64,000 bases of DNA, from assembly GCF_002284565.1 (NCBI RefSeq), contig NZ_NPKI01000015.1:1-64000 (forward strand). The letters are read 5' to 3'. This document shows, piece after piece, positions 1 to 8,791 of this stretch (within the stretch, counting starts at the first letter, position 1; each line of letters begins with the position of its first letter). The notes below the pieces were generated by a model. It searched no databases, was not told the DNA's origin, and saw nothing but the letters and a program-made list of their open reading frames with translations. The position numbers and the translations under genes were made by a program. Origin of the DNA: Mesorhizobium mediterraneum (GTDB taxonomy: Bacteria > Pseudomonadota > Alphaproteobacteria > Rhizobiales > Rhizobiaceae).

Positions 1-129
1 CATGTCCTTGTTCCTTCGGGTTGCCGGCCTGTCAGGATTATATTCCTACAGGGTGCCGGGTTTGTCAAATATATAATCGCCTGAAGAAAGCGGGTTCAAA
101 CCGTGAACAAAATCTGGCATGGTGCCGCC

Positions 130-630
130 ATGCCAATCATCTCGCCTGTCCCTCTCAACCCGCTCATCGATGGCCGTCAGTCGGAGCGCGCGATGCTCGT
201 GCGGCGCGGCGTGCAGCGGCTGCTTAAGGAAATGGGCGCGCATGTGCTGCCCGAACTGTCGCTGGCGACCGGGCGCCGCGCCGACCTCGTCGCGCTGACC
301 CGCCAGGGCGACATCTGGATCATCGAGATCAAATCCTCGATCGAGGATTTCAGGGTCGACCGCAAATGGCCGGACTACCGGCTGCACTCCGACCGCTTCT
401 TCTTCGCCACCCATCCCGGCGTGCCCTCGGAAATCTTTCCGCAGGAATGCGGTTTTATCCTTTCCGACGGCTACGGCGCCGAAATCCTGCGCGATGCGCC
501 CGAGCACCGCATGGCGGCGGCGACGCGCAAGGCGCTGATGCTGAGGATCGCACGGGCCGGTGCTTCACGGCTGCTCGCGGCGGAACTCGCTGGTGTCTCG
601 GTGCCGGCGCTGGAGGGGGAGAGCGAGTAG
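130..630 (+). CDS. mmcB: MmcB family DNA repair protein
   Basis: A 166-residue protein resembling the MmcB family, small alphaproteobacterial proteins with a PD-(D/E)xK nuclease-like fold linked to DNA damage repair. The core is visible in the first half: an acidic residue in GRRADLVAL, then the strand WIIEIKSS, which matches the E-x-K part of the nuclease motif, and a conserved segment with DYRLHSDRFFFA. The ATG at 130 is preferred. An in-frame GTG at 103 would add nine residues without a better ribosome site. It is a single gene, followed by a long repeat-filled gap. The family call is fairly sure; the biochemical role is inferred. Confidence 0.75.
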   Translation: MPIISPVPLNPLIDGRQSERAMLVRRGVQRLLKEMGAHVLPELSLATGRRADLVALTRQGDIWIIEIKSSIEDFRVDRKWPDYRLHSDRFFFATHPGVPSEIFPQECGFILSDGYGAEILRDAPEHRMAAATRKALMLRIARAGASRLLAAELAGVSVPALEGESE

Positions 631-718
631 AGAACGTTCGAACTATCTGGATACAGTGCTTTGCGCTGCCTACCCGACTGCCAGCGTTCGTAGTTGGCGA
701 AAGCCTAAGCGGCATCCG

Positions 719-902
719 ATCTCCCCCCTTGCGGGGGAGATGTCCGGCAGGACAGAGGGGGGTGGGAAGGATTGCCAACTTTCAGCTCAACACACCCCAA
801 TCGGGAAACAGTCTTAGGGGTTTTGTTGCGATAGGTTTGGCAGGTCGGAGGGACAGCACCCCCCTCTGCCCTGCCGGGCATCTCCCCCGCAAGGGGGGAG
901 AT
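719..902. repeat. Inverted-arm palindromic repeat, copy 1
   Basis: Two 46-base arms (719-764 and 857-902) are inverted copies with two mismatches, separated by 92 bases. Each arm contains a smaller hairpin built from ATCTCCCCC and GGGGGAGAT. The same arm type with the same length occurs at 60966-61123 inside nasA. Intergenic palindromes of this kind are typical of Mesorhizobium genomes. Confidence 0.85.
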
Positions 903-945
903 CAGCAGCTTCGCCCGATGGCGAAATGATGATCAATCTCGACCT

Positions 946-1050
946 AGAGCACTTCATCGTTTCACGGAAACGCCGAACCGCTCTAGATATTTGTTTTTAC
1001 GCAATTCCGGACGGAAAACCGCTCCGCACTTTTCCTGGAATTGCTCTAGC
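946..1050. repeat. Rhizobial intergenic repeat (GCAATTCC...GGAATTGC type), copy 1
   Basis: The segment contains GCAATTCCGGACGGAAAACC followed by a complementary end GGAATTGC, bounded by AGAGC and GCTCT. A near-identical copy lies at 46014-46080. It sits just past the nhaA stop codon and may act as a 3' RNA structure. No coding potential is seen. Confidence 0.8.
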
Positions 1051-1056
1051 CAGTTT

Positions 1057-2265
1057 CTATTCTTCTTCCTCGTCCGCCCCGTTCGCAGCCGGCGCGACCA
1101 GCAGCACGGCGGCGCCGAGGATCGCGGCGATGAAGGATCCGGCCAGGATGCCGACCTTGACCGCGTCCTGCAGCTCGACATTGTTGGCGAAAGCGAGCAG
1201 GCCGATGAACAGGCTCATGGTGAAGCCGATGCCGCAGAGCAGCGAAATACCGACCATGTGCAGCCAGCCGGCATTGACCGGCAGATCGGCAAAGCCGAAC
1301 CGGATGGCAAGCGCTGAAGAGCCGAACACGCCGACCAGCTTGCCGGCGACGAGGCCAGCGGCGACGCCCAGCGTCAGCGGCTCAACCAGAGCGGCTGCGC
1401 TCAGGCCGGCCAACGAGACGCCGGCATTGGCAAAGCCGAAGATCGGGATGACGAAGAACGGCACGATGTTATGCAGGCCGTGTTCGAGCCGATGCAGCGG
1501 CGAATGGTCGAGATCATGGCTGATGCCCGGAGTGGCCTTCAGGGGTATGGTCAGGGCCAGCGCCACGCCGGCGAGCGTGGCATGCACGCCTGACTTCAGC
1601 ACCAGCACCCACAGAACGGCACCAAGCACGAGATAGGGCAGCAGCGTCAGCACGCCCATGCGGTTGAGCGCGATGAGCAGAGCGATGACCGCGAAAGCGG
1701 CGCCGAGAAAGGCGAGCGACAGGCCGCTCGTGTAGAACACGGCGATGATGACGACCGCGCCAAGGTCGTCGATGATGGCAAGCGCGGTGAGGAATACCTT
1801 CAGCGACCCCGGCACGCGGTTGCCGAGCAGCGACAGCACGCCGAGCGCAAACGCGATGTCGGTAGCGGTCGGGATCGCCCAGCCGGACAGAGCGGCTGGG
1901 TTGTCGCGGTTGATGGCGACATAGACAAGTGCCGGCACCAGCATGCCGCCGGCGGCGGCGACGCCGGGCAGGACGCGCCGCGGCCAAGTCGAGAGCTGTC
2001 CGTCCAGCATCTCGCGCTTGATCTCCAGGCCGACCAGCAGGAAAAAGACGGCCATCAGGCCGTCATTGATCCAATGCGATACGCTGAGCGGTCCCAGATA
2101 GGCGTGAAGGGCGGCGAAATAGGTTTCGGCCAGCGGCGAATTGGCGACGATCAGCGCCAGTGCCGCGGCTGCCATCAGGATGATGCCGCCGGCCGCCTCG
2201 CTGTCGAGGAATTCGCGGAAAATGGAGACCGGCCGCTGTTTCTGGTCCTGCATGTCGCCTCTCAT
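1057..2265 (-). CDS. nhaA: Na+/H+ antiporter NhaA
   Basis: A 402-residue inner membrane protein that expels sodium in exchange for protons and helps control internal pH. It has many hydrophobic helices and the paired acidic ion-binding residues of the family in [12 protein letters not shown] (about residue 165). [13 protein letters not shown], another conserved NhaA segment, is also present. The length is typical. The start may be the ATG at 2265 or the one at 2253. It is transcribed in the same direction as the ActR/ActS genes to its right, but with a gap. The C terminus ends in an acidic tail (DEEEE). Confidence 0.95.
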   Translation of the reverse strand: MRGDMQDQKQRPVSIFREFLDSEAAGGIILMAAAALALIVANSPLAETYFAALHAYLGPLSVSHWINDGLMAVFFLLVGLEIKREMLDGQLSTWPRRVLPGVAAAGGMLVPALVYVAINRDNPAALSGWAIPTATDIAFALGVLSLLGNRVPGSLKVFLTALAIIDDLGAVVIIAVFYTSGLSLAFLGAAFAVIALLIALNRMGVLTLLPYLVLGAVLWVLVLKSGVHATLAGVALALTIPLKATPGISHDLDHSPLHRLEHGLHNIVPFFVIPIFGFANAGVSLAGLSAAALVEPLTLGVAAGLVAGKLVGVFGSSALAIRFGFADLPVNAGWLHMVGISLLCGIGFTMSLFIGLLAFANNVELQDAVKVGILAGSFIAAILGAAVLLVAPAANGADEEEE

Positions 2266-2347
2266 GGTCCCGGTCGGACGGAATCACGTCGCAGGATGAT
2301 GCGCAAGCCCCGGCAATGAGGCAAGCAGCCTGTCAGTCAGCCGTTAG

Positions 2348-2911
2348 TCAGCGTGGGGCGCGCTTGGCGAGTATCCGCTGCAGCGTGCGGCGATGCATGT
2401 TGAGCCGGCGCGCGGTCTCGGAGACGTTGCGGTCGCACATTTCGTAGACGCGCTGGATGTGCTCCCAGCGCACACGGTCGGCCGACATCGGGTTTTCAGG
2501 CGGTGCGGCGCGTTCGCCAGCGGTGCGGGTTAGGGCGGCGAAAATGTCGTCGGCATCGGCCGGCTTCGACAGATAGTCGATGGCTCCCAGTTTCACCGCC
2601 GTCACCGCAGTGGCGATGTTGCCGTAGCCGGTGAGGATGATGGCGCGGGCGTCGTCGCGCTTCTCGCGGATGGCGGCGACGACATCGAGGCCGTTGCCGT
2701 CGGCGAGCCGCATGTCGACCACGGCATAAGCGGGCGGGTTGGCGCGCGCCTTGGCCACCGCCTCCTCGACGCTCTCGGCCGTCTCGACCACGAAACCCCT
2801 GGTTTCCATGGCGCGGGCAAGTCGCGTGAGGAATGGCTTGTCGTCGTCGACGATCAACAGCGAGGTGTCCTCGCCTTCAACCATTGCGCCAATCGTTTCG
2901 TCGCCATTCAT
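2348..2911 (-). CDS. actR: Redox response regulator ActR/RegA
   Basis: A 187-residue two-domain response regulator. The N-terminal receiver has the acidic pocket in LLIVDDDKPFL, the phospho-acceptor Asp in VVDMRLADGNG, and the conserved Lys in LSKPAD. The C terminus is a Fis-type helix-turn-helix (NVSETARRLNMHRRTLQRIL). This layout is that of RegA/PrrA/ActR, global redox regulators in alphaproteobacteria. The sensor kinase gene lies immediately upstream in transcription (2976-4301), as usual. Likely targets elsewhere include respiration, nitrogen and carbon fixation genes; none is shown here. Confidence 0.92.
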   Translation of the reverse strand: MNGDETIGAMVEGEDTSLLIVDDDKPFLTRLARAMETRGFVVETAESVEEAVAKARANPPAYAVVDMRLADGNGLDVVAAIREKRDDARAIILTGYGNIATAVTAVKLGAIDYLSKPADADDIFAALTRTAGERAAPPENPMSADRVRWEHIQRVYEMCDRNVSETARRLNMHRRTLQRILAKRAPR

Positions 2912-2975
2912 CGTCTTCTAAATTCCTGCTGCCTGATTTTTACGCAAATATCGTTTTGGAGCGCTGTTGTCCAAT

Positions 2976-4301
2976 TCAAGCCGTGTCAAACATGGTGGCC
3001 GAAGCCGATTCAGGATTGAGGAAGACGCTGCGTGGCCACGATATCTGCACGATGGCGCCCTCGCCCGGCTCGTTTGAATTGCGGAAATCAAGCGTGGCCC
3101 CCGAGCGTTCCAGCAAGGTCTTGGCTATGAAAAGCCCCAGGCCCAGGCCGCCGCCGGCCTCGGTGCCCTGGCGTGTCGACATATAGGGCTCGCCGATGCG
3201 GTCGATGATTTCGGGAGGGAAACCCGGCCCGTCGTCGGTGATCGAGAAGGTAACGGCGGCCTCGTTCCAGCTCCAGCGCACGGTGACGGCCTTGCGGGCA
3301 AAATCGACGGCGTTCTCGACCAGATTGCCGAGGCCGTAGATGACGCCGGGATTGCGCCGCCCTACCGGTTCGGGGCCGATGCGCTCGCCGGGACGAAGCT
3401 TGATCGAGATGCCGAAATCACGGTGCGGCGCCGTCATCTCCTCGACCAGCGAGGTCAGCGGCAGGCGGGAGAGATGCGCCTCGCCCTCAGACGAGAGGCT
3501 GGTGAGACGTTTGAGAATTTCGCGGCAACGCTCGCTCTGCGAGCGCAGCAGGGTCACGTCGTCCCGGTATTTCGGGTCATTGCCAAGTGCCTTCTCCATC
3601 TCCTTGACGACAAGGGTGATGGTGGCAAGTGGCGTGCCCAGCTCATGCGCGGCGGCGGCGGCAAGGCCGTCCAGTGCCGACAGGTGCTGCTCGCGCTGCA
3701 GCACCAGCTCGGTGGCGGCAAGCGCGTTGGCGAGCAAGCGTGCTTCCTCGGCCACGCGGAAGGCGTAGATCGCGGTGAAGGCGATCGAGGAAAACACCGC
3801 CATCCACATGCCTGCGACATAGATGAACGGCATCTCCAGCGGCGCGCCCTCATACCAGGGCAGCGGCAGATGGAAGAAGACCAGCAGGGTCGCCGCCACC
3901 ATCACCAGCGCGCCGAGGATGGCCGTCAGGCGCAGCGGCAGCGACGTCGCCGAGATGACCACCGGCACGGTCACCAGCACCGAAAACGGATTGGTGAGGC
4001 CGCCGGTCATGTAGAGCAGGCCGGCAAGCTGCAGGCTGTCGATGGTCAGGATGGCAAAGGCCGGCAGCGGCGTCAGCCGATGCGCTGCCGGATAGCGGAA
4101 GGTCAGCAACAGGTTCATCCAGGCAGAGCAGGCGATCAGCGCGAAGCAGAGGCTGACAGGCAGCGGAAATTTCAGCCCATAGGCAACGACGAGCACCGTC
4201 AGGCTCTGGCCGACGATGGCGAGCCAGCGCAGCCTGATCAGCGTGTTGAGACGCAGCCGCTGGCTTTGCTGGAAGTCGGGCGCCTGCAGGATGTTTATCA
4301 T
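2976..4301 (-). CDS. actS: Redox sensor histidine kinase ActS/RegB
   Basis: A 441-residue membrane sensor kinase. About six hydrophobic helices fill the first 190 residues. They contain the GGLTNPF segment, known in RegB as the quinone-binding heptapeptide. The phosphorylation site is in AAAHELGTPLATI. A Cys in SERCREIL matches the redox-active cysteine of RegB. N, G1 and G2 ATP-binding boxes follow (GNLVENAVDFA, DDGPGFP, GLGLGLFIAKTLL). An ATG at 4301 is preferred over an in-frame TTG at 4307. It phosphorylates ActR, encoded next to it, according to the redox state of the quinone pool. Confidence 0.93.
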   Translation of the reverse strand: MINILQAPDFQQSQRLRLNTLIRLRWLAIVGQSLTVLVVAYGLKFPLPVSLCFALIACSAWMNLLLTFRYPAAHRLTPLPAFAILTIDSLQLAGLLYMTGGLTNPFSVLVTVPVVISATSLPLRLTAILGALVMVAATLLVFFHLPLPWYEGAPLEMPFIYVAGMWMAVFSSIAFTAIYAFRVAEEARLLANALAATELVLQREQHLSALDGLAAAAAHELGTPLATITLVVKEMEKALGNDPKYRDDVTLLRSQSERCREILKRLTSLSSEGEAHLSRLPLTSLVEEMTAPHRDFGISIKLRPGERIGPEPVGRRNPGVIYGLGNLVENAVDFARKAVTVRWSWNEAAVTFSITDDGPGFPPEIIDRIGEPYMSTRQGTEAGGGLGLGLFIAKTLLERSGATLDFRNSNEPGEGAIVQISWPRSVFLNPESASATMFDTA

Positions 4302-4385
4302 GACCAAGGATTATAGCCGGGAAAGGAGAAGCGGTAGATGTTTCTGTCTTCTTGTTGACCATGATCGGATCATGGTCGGTCTGCG

Positions 4386-6848
4386 TCAGCTGCCACGCGG
4401 TTTGGCGCGGCTGGTGGCGGCGGCGAGAAGCGGGTTCTCCGGCCAGACGTGCCGGGGGTAGCGGCCACGCATGTCGGCCCGCACATCGGCCCAGGAACCG
4501 CGCCAGAAACCGGGCAGGTCGCGCGTCGTCTGGATCGGCCGGTGCGCGGGCGACAAAAGCTCGAGCGTCAGCGGCACGGTGCCATTGGCAATCGAAGGGT
4601 GCCGGTCGAGACCGAACAGCTCCTGGACGCGGATCGCCAGCACCGGCCATTCGCCGTCATAGCGGATCGGCACGCGACTGCCTGACGGCGCGTCGAAATG
4701 GGTCGGCGCCAGCGCCTCGATCCTGCGCTGGAGATCGTGCGGCACCAATGCCATGAGGCCGATCGAAAGCACGCCCGGGTCGATCGCGGCGAACGACGCC
4801 GCACCAGAGAGGTACGGCAGCAGCCAATCGTCGAGACTGTCGATGAGCGCGGCGTCGGAAACGTCGGGCCAGGGCGCGCCGAGGCCGCGATGCAGCCAGC
4901 CGAGCCGTTGGCGCAGCGTTTCCGCCTCCTTGCCCCACGGCAAAAGCGACAGCCCGTGTTGGCGCAAGGCGTCAAGGATCGCGTGATCCGCCTCAGTGCC
5001 GGCCGGCGCCGGCAGCATGCGTTCGGATAGCGTGATGGCGCCGAGGCGAACGGTTTCGCGCACGCGCACCGCGCGCCTGTCGCGGTCGAAGCTCGTTTCC
5101 CCGCGGGTCTCGATCTTGTCGGCAAGCGAAGCGCGAATGTCGGTCTCATCTATCGCCGCTGCTGCCGTGATGCGGGCATTCTGCGCCTTGCCCTGCAGGT
5201 CGGCGACGACGAGCCAGGTTTCGCCCGCCAGGGGATCAGCGGTGTCGAGCATGGCGCCCGAACCGTTGGCCAGCACGAAACGGCCGCGCTCGCCGCGCGC
5301 CCTGGCGACACGGTCCGGCCAGGCACGGATGAGGAGGGCGCCGGCGGAAGCCTGCTCATTGTTTCTCCCGCCACCGGCCTGCCTCGCCAGCCGCTCTGCA
5401 AGCTGCCGCGCCGATGTGGCGCGCGGCGATCTTTCGGATCGGAACCGCATCAGCCGGCGTTCGAGGTCGGCGCCGTCGCCGCCAAGGCCGCGCTCGGTGA
5501 GCAGCACGGCGAGCATGGCCGCCTCGAACGCCTGGCCGGTCTTCGCCGCCTCGGCGACCATGTGAGCGAGCCGCACCGGTAGCGCCAGCCTGCGCATCGC
5601 AGCACCCGCTTCCGTCAGGCGCCCTGCCTCGTCAATGGCATCGAGCGCACGAAGCAGCGACCTTGCCTCGTTGAGCGCCGGGGCCGGCGGCGGATCGAGG
5701 AACGAAAGGCTCGTTGGATCGGCAACACCGAAGGCGGCGCAATCGAGCAGAAGTCCGGAAAGATCGGCCTCGATGATCTCCGGCGGGGTGAACGCGGGAA
5801 GTGCCGCCGTCTGCTCGGCTCGCCACAGCCGGATGGCGACGCCCGGTTGTGTGCGTCCGGCGCGGCCGGCGCGCTGGTCGGCGGAGGCTCTGCTGACACG
5901 CACCGTCTCCAGCCGCGTCAGGCCGCTGGCCGGCTCGTAGCGCGGCAGCCGCGACAGACCGGAATCGATGACGACGCGCACACCGTCGATGGTGATCGAG
6001 GTTTCGGCGATCGACGTTGCCAGCACCACCTTGCGGCGGCCGGATGGCGCCGGCTTGATGGCCGCGTCCTGCGCCTTGCCGTCGAGCATGCCGTAGAGTG
6101 GCACGATGTCGGTGTCGGCACTGACGCGGCCCTGCAGCCGCTCGGCGGTGCGCTCGATCTCGCGCTGGCCGGGCAGGAAGGCGAGCACGCTGCCGCTCTC
6201 CTCGGCAAGGGCCGCGCGGATCGCCTTGGCCATGGCGTCCTCGATGGCGATGCCGGCCGGCCGTTCGTCGTAACGGATATCGACGGGAAAGGCGCGGCCT
6301 TCGCTCTCGATCACCGGGGCGCCGGAAAGCAAGCGAGCGACACGCGCGCCGTCGAGCGTTGCCGACGTCACCAGCAATCGCAGATCGGGCCTCAGCGCAC
6401 CTTGCACATCGAGCGCCAGCGCCAGACCGAAATCGCCGTCGAGCGAGCGCTCGTGGAATTCGTCGAAGAACACCGCCGAGACACCGGGCAGTTCCGGATC
6501 GTCGAGGATCATGCGGGACAGCACGCCCTCGGTAACGACAAGAATTTTCGTCCTTGCCGAGGTCCGGTTTTCCATGCGCATGGCATAGCCGACCGTCTCG
6601 CCGGGCTCCTCGCCGAGCAGTTCGGCCATGCGGCGGGCAGCGGCGCGGGCAGCGAGCCGGCGCGGCTCGAGCAGAATGATCTTGCCCGTGCCGAGCCATG
6701 CTGCATCGAGCAGCGCCAGTGGCACCAGCGTCGTCTTGCCGGCGCCGGGCGGCGCCACCAGCACGGCGCTGTTGCCATGGCCAAGCGCCTCGCTGAGCGC
6801 CGGCAGCACGGCGGAGACCGGGAGTTCCGGCAAGGGTTTTCTGGTCAT
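4386..6848 (-). CDS. hrpB: ATP-dependent RNA helicase HrpB
   Basis: A DEAH-type helicase of 820 residues, the usual length for HrpB. Walker A is APPGAGKTTLVPL, the DEAH box is DEFHERSL, and motif III is TSATLDG. Motif VI lies in SADQRAGRAGRTQPG. The C-terminal HrpB-specific extension is complete and ends around PENPLLAA. The ATG at 6848 is preferred over an upstream TTG at 6872. It probably remodels RNA in the cytoplasm; its substrates are poorly known. It runs in the same direction as actS but is separated from it. Confidence 0.93.
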   Translation of the reverse strand: MTRKPLPELPVSAVLPALSEALGHGNSAVLVAPPGAGKTTLVPLALLDAAWLGTGKIILLEPRRLAARAAARRMAELLGEEPGETVGYAMRMENRTSARTKILVVTEGVLSRMILDDPELPGVSAVFFDEFHERSLDGDFGLALALDVQGALRPDLRLLVTSATLDGARVARLLSGAPVIESEGRAFPVDIRYDERPAGIAIEDAMAKAIRAALAEESGSVLAFLPGQREIERTAERLQGRVSADTDIVPLYGMLDGKAQDAAIKPAPSGRRKVVLATSIAETSITIDGVRVVIDSGLSRLPRYEPASGLTRLETVRVSRASADQRAGRAGRTQPGVAIRLWRAEQTAALPAFTPPEIIEADLSGLLLDCAAFGVADPTSLSFLDPPPAPALNEARSLLRALDAIDEAGRLTEAGAAMRRLALPVRLAHMVAEAAKTGQAFEAAMLAVLLTERGLGGDGADLERRLMRFRSERSPRATSARQLAERLARQAGGGRNNEQASAGALLIRAWPDRVARARGERGRFVLANGSGAMLDTADPLAGETWLVVADLQGKAQNARITAAAAIDETDIRASLADKIETRGETSFDRDRRAVRVRETVRLGAITLSERMLPAPAGTEADHAILDALRQHGLSLLPWGKEAETLRQRLGWLHRGLGAPWPDVSDAALIDSLDDWLLPYLSGAASFAAIDPGVLSIGLMALVPHDLQRRIEALAPTHFDAPSGSRVPIRYDGEWPVLAIRVQELFGLDRHPSIANGTVPLTLELLSPAHRPIQTTRDLPGFWRGSWADVRADMRGRYPRHVWPENPLLAAATSRAKPRGS

Positions 6849-6942
6849 CGTCCCACGGACGTACTCATCCAATCGCGGCAGGTCCGCAGCGTCGGCATAT
6901 CAGCGGTGGCGGTCGCCGCGCAACCGACGGCAGCGGGCCAGT

Positions 6943-7833
6943 TCAAAGCCGGGTTCGCGAAAATGGGTTCCAGCGCACCGTGCCCAACCTCGCCTCCTCG
7001 CGCACCATCGTCAAAAGGCCGGAGCCACCGACGATGGCGAGACCGACAAGCGACAGAAAATCGGGATATTCCTGGAAGAACAGCGCGCCCAGGATGACCG
7101 CCCAGACGATCTGCGAATAATGCGTCGGCGCGATCCGGTTGGCTGGCGCGTATTTCACGGCCATAAGCTGAAGCAATTGTCCGCAAGACGTGAACGCACC
7201 CGACAGCACCAACCAGGTCAGCTGCCTTGCGTCCGGAAGCGTGAATGACGTGGCCGCGGCACCGATGCCGTTGAAGAACAGGCCGTAGCCAATCAGCACG
7301 CCGAGCATCGTCGTGCGCTTTTCCCCAGCCGCGAGCGAGCGCATCAGGATGATGCTGGCGGCGGCAAGGAAAGCAACGCCGAACGCAGCGAGGTGACCGA
7401 GATGCATCTCGCGAAAGTCCGGCCGCACGACCAGCATGACGCCGGCAAAGCCGGCGACCACCGCCAGCCATCGCCAAGGGCCGACCTTCTCCTTGAGGAT
7501 GAGGGTGGAAAGGATGGTGACGCAGAGCGGCGCCAGGAAAATCAGCGCATAGGCTTCCGCCAGCGGGATGGTGGTGAAGGCATAGACGCTGAGCACGCCG
7601 GACGCGATGCCGGCCCAGGCGCGGGCCTGAACCGCCCAAGGCCGCTTCGTGCGCCAGAAATCGCGCCAGCGTTCGCCGTTCAGCCGGGTGAAGAGAAGAA
7701 AGAAGCCGGCAAACAATGTCGAGAAGAACCCGATCTCGAACACCGTGAACTGCCCACCCAGGCTTTTGACAACGGCATCGTTGAATGAATAGCTTGCATA
7801 GGCGATCAGGGCGAGCAGAATTCCGTTCGTCAC
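6943..7833 (-). CDS. EamA/DMT family transporter
   Basis: A 296-residue membrane protein with about ten hydrophobic helices arranged as two EamA repeats, as in the drug/metabolite transporter superfamily. Helix-rich segments such as LLALIAYASYSFNDAVVKS near the N terminus and LSLVGLAIVGGSGLL near the C terminus fit. The start is GTG at 7833, only 26 bases from the divergent PIG-L start, so the two genes share a very short promoter region. The substrate cannot be told from sequence; relatives export amino acids, nucleosides or other metabolites. Confidence 0.88.
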   Translation of the reverse strand: MTNGILLALIAYASYSFNDAVVKSLGGQFTVFEIGFFSTLFAGFFLLFTRLNGERWRDFWRTKRPWAVQARAWAGIASGVLSVYAFTTIPLAEAYALIFLAPLCVTILSTLILKEKVGPWRWLAVVAGFAGVMLVVRPDFREMHLGHLAAFGVAFLAAASIILMRSLAAGEKRTTMLGVLIGYGLFFNGIGAAATSFTLPDARQLTWLVLSGAFTSCGQLLQLMAVKYAPANRIAPTHYSQIVWAVILGALFFQEYPDFLSLVGLAIVGGSGLLTMVREEARLGTVRWNPFSRTRL

Positions 7834-7859
7834 GTGTTTCCAGTTCCAGGGAGAGCAGG

Positions 7860-8549
7860 GTGAAGATACTGGCGCTCGGTGCGCATCCGGACGACATCGA
7901 GATTTTCATGTTCGGTACGATGGCAGCCTATGCCGCGCAAGGCGCAGAACTGGTTTTTGCGATAGCCACGGACGGCGCCAAGGGTGGGAAGGGCGATCCG
8001 GAACCGCTCGCCCGCGCCCGCCGCGAGGAAGCGGCTGTGGCGGCGGACCTGCTTGGCGCAACACCGCACTTCCTCGATTTTCCGGACGGCGCGCTGGTTG
8101 CCGACGCCGCGCTGATCGCGGCACTGAAGACGCTGATCGGCGACGTGAAGCCGGACCTGGCGATCACCCATGCGCCGAACGACTATCATGGCGACCACCG
8201 CGCGCTGTCGGACGGCGTGCGCATCGCGGCGTCTTTCGCAGTCCCGGTGCTGCATGCCGATACGCTCGGCGGTACCGGTTTTTCGCCGACGCATTATGTC
8301 GACATATCAGGGCATTTCGATCGCAAGGCGATGGCGATCCGGGCGCATCAGTCGCAGGATCCCGAACGTTTCGTCGATGCGGCGCGCACGCAGAACGCGT
8401 TTCGCGCCGGCCAGTGCAATGGCGCAGCCGGTTCCTTCGCCGAAGCCTTTCGCTTCGAGCCGGTCTTCCCGTTCGCCGACATACGCGCTCTGCTGCCGCC
8501 GGCCCCAGCAATCCGGCCGGTGACAGTGAGCACCAAAACGGTCAAATAA
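7860..8549 (+). CDS. PIG-L family deacetylase
   Basis: A 229-residue LmbE/PIG-L-type zinc hydrolase. The metal site is visible as AHPDDIE near the N terminus and NDYHGDHRAL in the middle. Such enzymes remove N-acetyl groups from sugar conjugates. The GTG at 7860 is chosen because a purine-rich ribosome site (GGGAGAGCAG) precedes it and the protein then begins MKILALGAHPDD, the usual family start. A longer frame from 7785 would overlap the divergent transporter. The natural substrate is unknown. The position beside the dha operon and facing away from the transporter gives no firm clue. Confidence 0.88.
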   Translation: MKILALGAHPDDIEIFMFGTMAAYAAQGAELVFAIATDGAKGGKGDPEPLARARREEAAVAADLLGATPHFLDFPDGALVADAALIAALKTLIGDVKPDLAITHAPNDYHGDHRALSDGVRIAASFAVPVLHADTLGGTGFSPTHYVDISGHFDRKAMAIRAHQSQDPERFVDAARTQNAFRAGQCNGAAGSFAEAFRFEPVFPFADIRALLPPAPAIRPVTVSTKTVK

Positions 8550-8652
8550 GCCGGCACCCGGCGCGCCAGACAACCCGACAGAAGCCGCCTTTCCTGAACC
8601 AGCGCCCGGAGCCGACGCGCCATGCTGCGGTGCAGCGACGAATTCGCTTGCC

Positions 8653-8723
8653 TTGTTTAGTAAAAATTGCATCACTAAACAAATTACTAAACATCCGGCG
8701 CTCAACCCGTCATAGTGTTTAGG
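8653..8723. promoter_or_regulatory. Cluster of TGTTTAGT/ACTAAACA half-sites upstream of the dha ABC operon
   Basis: TTGTTTAGT (8653-8661) and ACTAAACAA (8674-8682) form an exact inverted repeat with 12 bases between them. A third half-site ACTAAACA lies at 8686-8693, 12 bases after the second. A weaker GTGTTTAGG is at 8715-8723. The cluster is about 70-140 bases before the binding-protein start, as expected of a repressor operator. The protein that binds it is not known; the HTH-like protein encoded at 17842 is one candidate. Confidence 0.6.
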
Positions 8724-8791
8724 CCCCTGAGGAGGGGGGTTGAGGTTTTTGAAACCGTCATCCGGGCGCGTTTCGCAAATGGGAGGAAGGC

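Larger units (their letters stand above)
631..1056. other. Intergenic region filled with two repeat families
   Basis: No gene is supported in these 426 bases. They hold a large inverted repeat (719-902) and a second rhizobial palindromic repeat (about 946-1049). Open frames here are low-complexity readings of the repeats. Confidence 0.7.

Noticed and set aside
719..902. Possible CRISPR or transposon
   Set aside because: There are no regularly spaced direct repeats and no transposase; it is a single inverted-arm element.
366..929. 187-residue frame overlapping mmcB and the repeats
   Set aside because: Half of it is out-of-frame mmcB and half is translation of the palindromic repeat.
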